From an uncultured bacterium (lineage in GTDB: Bacteria; Omnitrophota; Gorgyraeia; Gorgyraeales; Gorgyraeaceae): a stretch of 7,950 nt of DNA. The notes under the pieces are model-generated. The model was not told the DNA's origin. It did no database searches and saw nothing but the letters and a program-made list of their open reading frames with translations. Positions 1-5,366 of the stretch are shown piece after piece. Within the stretch, counting starts at the first letter, position 1. Every line of letters starts with the position of its first letter. The position numbers and the translations under genes were made by a program. The stretch covers positions 1 to 7,950 of the forward strand of contig CAJVXD010000048.1 in the NCBI GenBank assembly GCA_913009675.1, given 5' to 3'.

Positions 1-69
1 TGTTACCGTACATGATGACTGGTTGCCGATGCACAACAGAGAAGTGCTCTCTTGTTGATCAAAGGTGTA
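1..69. other. Unassigned segment beyond the adapter
   Basis: This short, ordinary-complexity stretch lies on the far side of the adapter and homopolymer from the genomic contig. No reading frame in it extends convincingly and I recognise no element. Because a sequencing adapter and a T-rich tract separate it from base 188 onward, it was probably joined by assembly of a chimeric or read-through read and need not come from the same locus or organism. It should be treated as unplaced. Confidence 0.6.
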
Positions 70-121
70 TTTTTTTTTTTTTTTTTCTTGTTTTTTGTTT
101 GTTTTGTTTGTTTTTTTTTTT
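70..121. other. T-rich low-complexity tract, likely read-through artefact
   Basis: The tract is almost pure T, interrupted by one C and a few G. On the minus strand it is a poly-A tract lying directly after the end of the P7 adapter. That is the arrangement produced when an Illumina read runs through a short insert, through the whole adapter, and beyond its end. The interruptions look like low-quality base calls or assembled disagreement between reads. I infer an artefact, not a genomic homopolymer. Confidence 0.85.
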
Positions 122-187
122 CAAGCAGAAGACGGCATACGAGATATATCAGTGTGACTGGAGTTCAGACGTGTGCTCTTCCGATCT
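122..187. other. Illumina TruSeq-type adapter (P7 + index + Read 2 primer site)
   Basis: Three parts sit in exact order. Bases 122-145 match the 24-base P7 flow-cell sequence. Bases 146-153 (ATATCAGT) occupy the index position. Bases 154-187 match the 34-base TruSeq Read 2 primer region, ending in the familiar CTCTTCCGATCT. Read on the minus strand the index is ACTGATAT, which I recall as TruSeq index 25 (ACTGAT followed by AT). The match is by memory of the standard oligonucleotides but is full length. It marks the true end of genomic sequence at base 188, and it creates a false peptide ending (IGRAHV) on the gene that reads into it. Confidence 0.98.
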
Positions 188-608
188 CTATCTTATAGAC
201 GACGTCGCGCTCCCTCACCTTTGATTTAACCTTAAGCCCTATCTCCTGGCCAACAGAAGCCTTGGTTATGGGGACACGGTCTATCTGGATAGAACCCACC
301 TTCTCCTTGAAATCACTGGTGTGGCCTTTGATAATAATCGTATCGCCTACAGAAAGCGAGCCCTTTGTCATCTTTACAACGGCTGCCTCAACATGCGGGA
401 AATAATGCGTTACCACCCCTACCTCTTCCAGTGATGCGCCGGCAGGGATGCTTGTCGTCTTTGAAACCCTTTTCTTTGATTTCCTTATTCCCTTCTTTGC
501 CTTTCGGGTTGTCTTTTTCTTTTTAATGCGCACGAGGGGTCTTTTCTTTTTTTTCGATACCGGTCTTTTCCTGGTTTTGCTTCCAGCCTTCCTGCTTTTC
601 TTTTTCAT
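188..608 (-). CDS. Lys-rich tailed, EF-Tu domain II-like barrel protein (3' end lost at adapter)
   Basis: The genomic part encodes 140 residues. Residues 1-50 are extremely basic, with 29 Lys or Arg, and have no evident fold. Residues 58-140 look like a single translation-factor beta-barrel (EF-Tu domain II type), with segments such as EEVGVVTHYFPHVEAAVV, LSVGDTI, IKGHTSDF and the closing VGQEIGLKV. There is no G domain, so this is not a GTPase. Small stand-alone proteins of this kind are often named 'translation elongation factor-like'; their role is not established. The basic tail suggests RNA, DNA or ribosome contact, which is inference. The start is the ATG at 606-608, because AGGAGG at 614-619 lies five bases before it; a GTG at 612-614 overlaps that site and is less likely. 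The frame runs into adapter after base 188, so an annotated ending in GRAHV is false. Only a few native residues are probably missing. It lies 35 bases after the exoribonuclease gene. Confidence 0.72.
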
Positions 609-613
609 AGCCA

Positions 614-619
614 CCTCCT
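614..619 (-). promoter_or_regulatory. Ribosome binding site deciding the start at 608
   Basis: On the minus strand AGGAGG is followed by five bases and then ATG (606-608). The alternative GTG at 612-614 would overlap this site and have no room for initiation, so the ATG is preferred. Confidence 0.75.
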
Positions 620-643
620 ATCTTATATGGTCGATGAACCATA

Positions 644-1648
644 TCAGATACCCTTATCGTTGTCTAATGGTTCAGGCCTCACATACAGGGGCATCGATTT
701 AGTGTACAAAAATTCCCGGAACATCCTGCTATAGCTGGTCCAGTTAGAGTCATCATCGGCATAGTTAGCGGCGAAACAATTAAAGCCGTTGATCTTTGCA
801 TCAAGATTATCTATGTGATGCATGATAACCGCCTCGAGGCACATGGGCCTTTTGGGCGAACCCCATTCATGTTCCCCGTGGTGGCTGAGGATGATGTGCA
901 GAAGAAGATCCCTTAGATCCTCGGGAAAACCCGGGATGTTGGATATCTTTTTTTCGACAAGATTCACGCCAAGGACGATATGGCCCACAAGCCTGCCTTT
1001 ATCCGTATAATAAAAACTCCTCCGGCATGACAACTCTTCTATCTTACCTATGTCATGTAATATTACGGCACTCATCAGGAGTTCAGCCTTTATGCCGGGG
1101 TACTTGGATATCAATGTCTTTGCCAGGTCCAGAGAAGAGAGGGTGTGTTCCAGCAGCCCTCCTAAATAGGCATGGTGAAAATCCGTCGCAGCCGGGGACC
1201 TTTTGAAGCTATCCGCTATAGCCTTATCTGAAAAAATATTATCCAACAATCTCCTGAGGTAAGGGTCCGTTATCTTTCCTATCTCGGACAACAGGGAATC
1301 GAACATTACATTGCAGTCTCTTTCACTGACCGGGACAAAGAGAGAGATGTCCGTGTCTTTTTCTTCCTTTTTTTCAATCGAATCTATGTTCAGTTGAAGA
1401 AAACCATTGTAGCTTTCTACAAAGCCCTTTATCCTTATAAATCCATCTACCCCGAAGGAATCAAAAAGCCTTTTATCTGCAACCCACTTATTGCCCTTTA
1501 TCATACCGGTCCTATCGGAAAGCTGAAGGAAGATATAGGAAGAACCCTTTCTCGTCTTGTTAAAAGACCTTTCTTTTACGAGATAGACGCCGTCTATCCG
1601 CTCGCCTTCCTTAAAGCTTCTAATAAATCTGTGGGTGGGTCTTTCCAT
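644..1648 (-). CDS. YhaM-type 3'-5' exoribonuclease (OB fold + HD domain)
   Basis: The 334-residue protein is close in length to Bacillus YhaM (about 314). An N-terminal OB-fold-like nucleic-acid-binding domain spans about residues 17-92 (YIFLQLSDRTGMIKG and FIRIKG strands). An HD-superfamily phosphohydrolase domain follows, about residues 155-300. It holds the expected metal-site pattern: H168 in GGLLEHT, the H198-D199 pair in LHDIGK, H223, H256-H257 in LSHHGEHEWGSP, and an acidic end at D280/D283 in HHIDNLDAK. This architecture is known for Mn-dependent 3'-5' exonucleases that trim short RNAs and sometimes single-stranded DNA; the product should be cytoplasmic. It begins nine bases after the LOG-family gene stops, implying cotranscription. 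Its ribosome site is weak (only AGGT, somewhat far upstream), so translation may depend on ribosomes arriving from the gene before. The exact nucleic-acid substrate cannot be read from sequence. Confidence 0.9.
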   Translation of the reverse strand: MERPTHRFIRSFKEGERIDGVYLVKERSFNKTRKGSSYIFLQLSDRTGMIKGNKWVADKRLFDSFGVDGFIRIKGFVESYNGFLQLNIDSIEKKEEKDTDISLFVPVSERDCNVMFDSLLSEIGKITDPYLRRLLDNIFSDKAIADSFKRSPAATDFHHAYLGGLLEHTLSSLDLAKTLISKYPGIKAELLMSAVILHDIGKIEELSCRRSFYYTDKGRLVGHIVLGVNLVEKKISNIPGFPEDLRDLLLHIILSHHGEHEWGSPKRPMCLEAVIMHHIDNLDAKINGFNCFAANYADDDSNWTSYSRMFREFLYTKSMPLYVRPEPLDNDKGI

Positions 1649-1657
1649 ACGATTAGA

Positions 1658-2317
1658 TTATATACCTATCTGTTCGGCTTTTGCATAAAAAATCTTTATA
1701 TTTTTCAAAACCTCATCAGGGCTATCTACAACACGGAATATATCGATATCGCCCTTCTCTATGCGCTTCTCGGCCAACATGGCCTTCTTCATCCAGGCGA
1801 TAAGGCCTCTCCAGTATTCCTTCCCAACGAGTATAACAGGGAACCTTCCTATCCTCTTTGTCTGTATAAGGGCAATGGATTCGAAGAATTCGTCCATGGT
1901 TCCGAACCCTCCGGGAAATATGACAAAGGCCTTTGCATATTTTACAAACATAACCTTGCGGCAGAAAAAATATCTGAACTCCAGGAGCCTTGTCACGAAT
2001 CTATTTGCCTTCTGAATTACAGGCACTCCTATATTTAGCCCTATAGAGAGCCCGCCTACTTTTTTGCTTCCCTTGTTGGCTGCCTCCATGATACCGGGGC
2101 CTGCACCTGTGATTATGCCATAACCATCTTTAGCGAGAAGGGCTGCTGTCTCTTCGGCCAGTTTATAATATTTGTCTCCGGGCCTTGTATGCGAGGAACC
2201 AAATATAGTAACGGCGGGTCCTATCTTGGATAATTCATCGAAGCCTTCCACAAACTCTGACATAATCCTGAATATGCGCCATGGATCCCCTGTTGTAAAA
2301 TCATAGTCTCCTGTCAT
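1658..2317 (-). CDS. LOG family (TIGR00730-type) Rossmann-fold protein
   Basis: The 219-residue protein carries the defining LOG signature PGGFGTMDE at residues 135-143. It also has the nucleotide-binding GAGPGIMEAANKG at 71-83 and the conserved Arg-Lys pair at 120-121. Family members hydrolyse nucleoside 5'-monophosphates to base and ribose 5-phosphate. In plants and some bacteria this activates cytokinins, while in most bacteria the role is nucleotide turnover or is unknown. An N-terminal extension of about 30 residues (DPWRIFRIMSEFVEGF) precedes the Rossmann core, as in many bacterial relatives. The ATG overlaps the stop of the protease gene (ATGA), and AGGGGAGG at 2323-2330 lies five bases upstream, so the start is secure and translational coupling is likely. 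Names such as 'lysine decarboxylase' are historic misannotations of this family. Confidence 0.92.
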   Translation of the reverse strand: MTGDYDFTTGDPWRIFRIMSEFVEGFDELSKIGPAVTIFGSSHTRPGDKYYKLAEETAALLAKDGYGIITGAGPGIMEAANKGSKKVGGLSIGLNIGVPVIQKANRFVTRLLEFRYFFCRKVMFVKYAKAFVIFPGGFGTMDEFFESIALIQTKRIGRFPVILVGKEYWRGLIAWMKKAMLAEKRIEKGDIDIFRVVDSPDEVLKNIKIFYAKAEQIGI

Positions 2318-3117
2318 TCGAACCTCCCCTGTATCTCCACCGGTTTATTCATATAATCGCTGAAGTCAACCTCCCCTGTAAGCTCTTGTTTAACCATGCG
2401 TATGCGATCGGCTATGTATGGATGAGAGCGGTAGCTGGAATATGGCCTTATGGGGGTTTCTCTGTTAACCTCCTGCAGGGTCTTAAGGAAACTTATCATG
2501 GCCCTGGGGTCAAAACCAGCCTTTTTTAAATACCTTAGGGCTATCCTGTCGGCAAGGGCCTCGTCTTTCCTTGAATACGACACGGCGAGCTGGCCTAATG
2601 CCGCATCTATCCTCCCCGCCTCCTGCACGTTTGAACGCGTAACAATCATCAATATCTGGAGTATGCTATAGCCTATCCCTCCCTGCAGACGCTTTATAGA
2701 ATGCCTTGCTACTACATGCGCTACCTCATGGGCAATCACCGCAGCCAATTCGTCGTCGCTCTTAACCTTTTCCACCAGGCCTCTAAAGATATATATGTAG
2801 CCGCCGGGCAAGGCAAAGGCGTTGACATCATCCCTATCTATCACAGTGAAGGTATAATTGACCTCTTTCCTGTCAGAGACAGCCGCTATCCTTTTACCGA
2901 TCTCTCTAACGCGCTGCGTCATAAGTGGGTCGGGGTCCAGTTTGATCTTGGGATTCCTTTCGATCTTCTCTGCGATATTCCTGCCCATATTGATCTCTTT
3001 TTCAGTGCTGACAAACATAATATCCTCTTTGCCTGTTGCGCTGTTATATTCCTGGTTTGCGCACCCCGCTAAGTAAACCCCCGTAACCACAATAAGCAGA
3101 AAAGATACGGTCCTCAT
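2314..3117 (-). CDS. M48 family zinc metalloprotease lipoprotein (BepA/LoiP-like core)
   Basis: The 267-residue protein starts with a lipoprotein signal: a hydrophobic stretch ends in LAGC with the acylated Cys at residue 19. The next residue is Ala, not Asp, so by Lol rules it would go to the outer membrane. The peptidase core has HEVAH at 130-134 (two zinc ligands and the catalytic Glu), the third ligand Glu at 186 in DEALAD, the substrate-groove segment NAFALPGG near 99-106, and the family's RSHPYIADRI near the C-terminus. Relatives degrade or help fold misassembled outer-membrane proteins. Unlike BepA it has no TPR tail; in size it is nearer LoiP/YggG. The ATG at 3115-3117 is needed to supply the signal peptide, but no clear Shine-Dalgarno precedes it. 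It is the first gene of a tight four-gene series. Confidence 0.93.
   Translation of the reverse strand: MRTVSFLLIVVTGVYLAGCANQEYNSATGKEDIMFVSTEKEINMGRNIAEKIERNPKIKLDPDPLMTQRVREIGKRIAAVSDRKEVNYTFTVIDRDDVNAFALPGGYIYIFRGLVEKVKSDDELAAVIAHEVAHVVARHSIKRLQGGIGYSILQILMIVTRSNVQEAGRIDAALGQLAVSYSRKDEALADRIALRYLKKAGFDPRAMISFLKTLQEVNRETPIRPYSSYRSHPYIADRIRMVKQELTGEVDFSDYMNKPVEIQGRFE
2323..2330 (-). promoter_or_regulatory. Ribosome binding site inside the protease gene end
   Basis: AGGGGAGG on the minus strand lies five bases before the ATG of the LOG-family gene. It is embedded in the last codons of the M48 protease, consistent with translational coupling across the ATGA overlap. Confidence 0.75.
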
Positions 3118-3125
3118 ATAGAATA

Positions 3126-3154
3126 AGTTTATGTCAAAAAACCCTGCCCGTCAA
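3126..3154 (-). promoter_or_regulatory. Possible sigma70-type promoter for the M48 gene series
   Basis: On the minus strand TTGACG (3149-3154) is followed by exactly 17 bases and TAAACT (3126-3131), a four-of-six match to the -10 consensus. Transcription would begin near 3118-3120, within a few bases of the ATG at 3117, giving an almost leaderless message. That fits the missing ribosome site. The 54-base gap could equally just be read through from the gene upstream, since no terminator is visible. Confidence 0.4.
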
Positions 3155-3171
3155 ATATAATCTTTGTATTA

Positions 3172-5244
3172 TTATTTAAGTATTATCAAGACGGTGCCGA
3201 GGACAAAAAATAGCGCCGCAGTGGAAAGCTTAACCGCCCCCAGGTGCCTCTCCATAAACCTTGAAAAGTTCTTCGAGGTCGCACCGAAAAGCCCGAGGAG
3301 AAAAACCACTATTAATGGGATGATGAAAAGGAGGTTGTAAAGGATGAGGTATAATAATGCGGATATCTTCTTGTCGGGTATCTTGAGCACAAATGCTATT
3401 GTCGGAAGATAGACCTGGCCTGTGCAAAATGATTCCAGTATCGAAACCATAAATCCCGCCGTAAACGCAATCCAGATAATCTTAAAAAAGCGCCTCTTTC
3501 TTTCCTTCCGGCCGGGTCTGAATTCCGTCCCTATTACTGAATGTATCCTGTTCTTAATGAACTGCGGTAACTTTAATATAATGTCCTTTGTGTCCTTCTT
3601 CGTTCTGAATCTAAGATAGTCTATAATGCTTAATGCGCCTAACAAAAATGCAAGCGACCCTATCGTTAGATTGATAAAATTCGCAACATGGCCAAAGGCG
3701 CTCATGGAGCGCAGGAATCTAAAGATACCCAACCCTATCAGTAGATATGCAATAAAGACGGCTATCGTAAACGAACTGCCTGCGAAAAACATCTCGCTTT
3801 TCCTATAGCCGGCAAACGCAAGAAACGAGATAAAAAATACAATCGTCGTAAAGGCACATGGATTTATCCCGTCCAAGAGCCCCGCTGCCATAACGGCTAA
3901 TATGTTGAAGGATTCAAATCTGGACAACAGGAGGCTGCCGCCCGGCGGCTGATAGTCAACGGCATTAAAATCTATATCTTCGTTTTTTTTTACCCCGACC
4001 GGCGCCTCCAGGGCCTTCTGTATAATCCCGTCCAGCTTAGAGGCGATATTTTCCTTACCCATCAAGATGTATGTTGAAACAACGACCTCCGGCACGTAGC
4101 CGCCGTTCTTAACCTTGTATAATTTCTCAAACCTCGCCATCTGTTCATAATTTTTTAAGATACTCACATCCTTGCGCTCCACCACAATCTTATCGCCGTA
4201 TTTCTCCTCGATACCAGGCAGAACATTCTTTTCCACCTCCATGCATGCCCTGCAGCCCGGTGAAAAAAATACAAAGACCCTTAAGGGCCGTTCCGCCGCC
4301 AGCCTTTTTATATACAAGGGGACGCCTTTTTTTATCTTTTTTAAATCCGGCATCCGGGCGATAAGTCTTTCCATGACCTTGTCGCCGTCATATGTTGCAT
4401 CCAATGGGGTTGATTCCCAGCCGTATGAATAAACCCTTCCATTCTCTACCTCCAGATCAAGCCTCCCTATCTTCCTTGAATGATATACGGTAGGCATGAC
4501 CAGGGTATTGCCTACCTTGACGGGTTCCTGGCTCTTGGTGTCCCAGTGCCCGCTCAGTATCACATCAATACCCTGTATGGCCTTTGCCAGTTCTATAGAA
4601 TACGGCAGGCCAAGATGGCCCAGGACAACAACAATATCCGACTTTGATCTTATCTCAGGGATAAATCTAGAGACCGCTTCTTTGTTTGGGATTATATCCA
4701 GCCTCTTAGAGTTTATTATGTAGCGTTCGTTCACAAGCCCTATGATCCCTACCCTTAAACCGTTTTTCATTCTTTTTATAACATATGGCTGGAAGAAAGG
4801 CTTACCCGTGCGCTTATCTATTATATTAGCAGATATAAGAGGAAAAGAGAGCGACGATGTAGCTTCTTTAAGGAATACCTCTCCCAAGATAAGGTCACTT
4901 TCGCCGACATTCATCGCACTATACCCCATCATCTCCATTGCCTTAAAGGAGATAAAGGCCTTATCCGATATCTCTCTTCTGTCAAAGCCTGGTGTGAGAA
5001 GGGGCAGGACATCTCCGACGTCAAGAAGCAAAAGATCGTCTGTCTTCTTTTTAACCTCGTTTATATATTTAGCCCTTCTGGGCAGACCCCCAAAATCTTC
5101 TTTCGGACAGTGGCAGTTTTCTATCTCGCCGCGCATATCTCCTGAAAACACAATGGTAAGTTTCCGGGATTCTGCAAGGCAGGGCTGCACAAAAAACCCA
5201 ACTGCCAGAAGTAAAAATATTAAAATTATCTTATATCTTGCCAT
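3172..5244 (-). CDS. Metallophosphatase-like / thioredoxin-like / CcdA-DsbD-type membrane fusion protein
   Basis: The 690-residue protein (numbered from the ATG at 5244) has a Sec signal peptide (about 1-24, cleavage after CLA). Next is a 5'-nucleotidase/UshA-like metallophosphatase domain (about 27-290) with SGDMRG, LDVGD, VGESD, LGHLG and SGHWD at the family motif positions. A thioredoxin-like domain (about 319-412) carries C331-R-A-C334. The C-terminal domain (about 447-690) has six predicted membrane helices, with C463 in the NPC motif of helix 1 and C607 in ESFCTGQ of helix 4, the cysteine layout of CcdA/DsbD electron carriers. The expected role is passing reducing equivalents from cytoplasmic thioredoxin to the periplasmic CRAC site. 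The phosphatase motifs are altered (no His in motif I, GESD for GNHE, GHWD for GHxH), so hydrolase activity is doubtful. A C44-x-C46 pair is also present. A GTG at 5253 would add three residues; neither start has a strong ribosome site. A promoter lies just upstream. Confidence 0.85.
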   Translation of the reverse strand: MARYKIILIFLLLAVGFFVQPCLAESRKLTIVFSGDMRGEIENCHCPKEDFGGLPRRAKYINEVKKKTDDLLLLDVGDVLPLLTPGFDRREISDKAFISFKAMEMMGYSAMNVGESDLILGEVFLKEATSSLSFPLISANIIDKRTGKPFFQPYVIKRMKNGLRVGIIGLVNERYIINSKRLDIIPNKEAVSRFIPEIRSKSDIVVVLGHLGLPYSIELAKAIQGIDVILSGHWDTKSQEPVKVGNTLVMPTVYHSRKIGRLDLEVENGRVYSYGWESTPLDATYDGDKVMERLIARMPDLKKIKKGVPLYIKRLAAERPLRVFVFFSPGCRACMEVEKNVLPGIEEKYGDKIVVERKDVSILKNYEQMARFEKLYKVKNGGYVPEVVVSTYILMGKENIASKLDGIIQKALEAPVGVKKNEDIDFNAVDYQPPGGSLLLSRFESFNILAVMAAGLLDGINPCAFTTIVFFISFLAFAGYRKSEMFFAGSSFTIAVFIAYLLIGLGIFRFLRSMSAFGHVANFINLTIGSLAFLLGALSIIDYLRFRTKKDTKDIILKLPQFIKNRIHSVIGTEFRPGRKERKRRFFKIIWIAFTAGFMVSILESFCTGQVYLPTIAFVLKIPDKKISALLYLILYNLLFIIPLIVVFLLGLFGATSKNFSRFMERHLGAVKLSTAALFFVLGTVLIILK

Positions 5245-5270
5245 AGTATGCACGCATCTTATAACTAAAA

Positions 5271-5279
5271 ATTATATCA
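5271..5279 (-). promoter_or_regulatory. Extended -10 promoter for the fusion gene
   Basis: The minus strand reads TGATATAAT, a perfect TATAAT with the TGn extension. The -35 region is weak (TTGTTC or TTTTGT, depending on spacing), as is usual with extended -10 promoters. Transcription would start near 5264, leaving a leader of about 20 bases before the ATG at 5244. It abuts the T-tract of the preceding terminator. Confidence 0.65.
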
Positions 5280-5329
5280 TAAAAAGGCCCCGAACAAAAT
5301 CCTTATCTAAAGTTTTCCATTCAGGGCCT
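5278..5329 (-). terminator. Rho-independent terminator after the PKD gene
   Basis: On the minus strand AGGCCCTGAA (5320-5329) pairs with TTCGGGGCCT (5285-5294) over ten base pairs with one G-T wobble, followed immediately by a run of T (TTTTTAT). The loop is long, about 25 bases, but contains AAAA and TTTT segments that can extend the stem. It starts 38 bases beyond the PKD gene stop and separates that gene from the fusion gene. Confidence 0.8.
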
Positions 5330-5366
5330 CTCTCCCAAAAAGACCAGCAGATCTAAATAAACTTAC

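Noticed and set aside
12..224. Plus-strand open frame rich in Phe
   Set aside because: It is made of the T-rich tract and adapter sequence; the Phe run and the peptide after it are artefacts.
448..702. Plus-strand hydrophobic open frame of 84 residues
   Set aside because: It is the antisense of the lysine-rich tail (AAA/AAG codons read as TTT/CTT) and has no independent coding signal.
1394..2038. Plus-strand open frame of 214 residues
   Set aside because: It lies antisense to the well-supported exoribonuclease and LOG genes, crosses their junction and resembles no family.
1658..2317. Annotation as lysine decarboxylase
   Set aside because: The PGGxGTxxE signature identifies a LOG phosphoribohydrolase-type protein; the decarboxylase name is a legacy error.
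3132..3137. Perfect TTGACA as the -35 box of the M48 promoter
   Set aside because: No acceptable -10 lies 16-18 bases downstream, and transcription would start inside the coding region. The TTGACG/TAAACT pair is better placed.
4237..4263. CRAC motif as a possible c-type heme site
   Set aside because: The residue after the second cysteine is Met, not His, and the surrounding strand pattern is thioredoxin-like.
4742..5356. Plus-strand open frame of 204 residues
   Set aside because: It is antisense to the phosphatase-like domain and runs through the terminator and promoter region; no recognisable domain.
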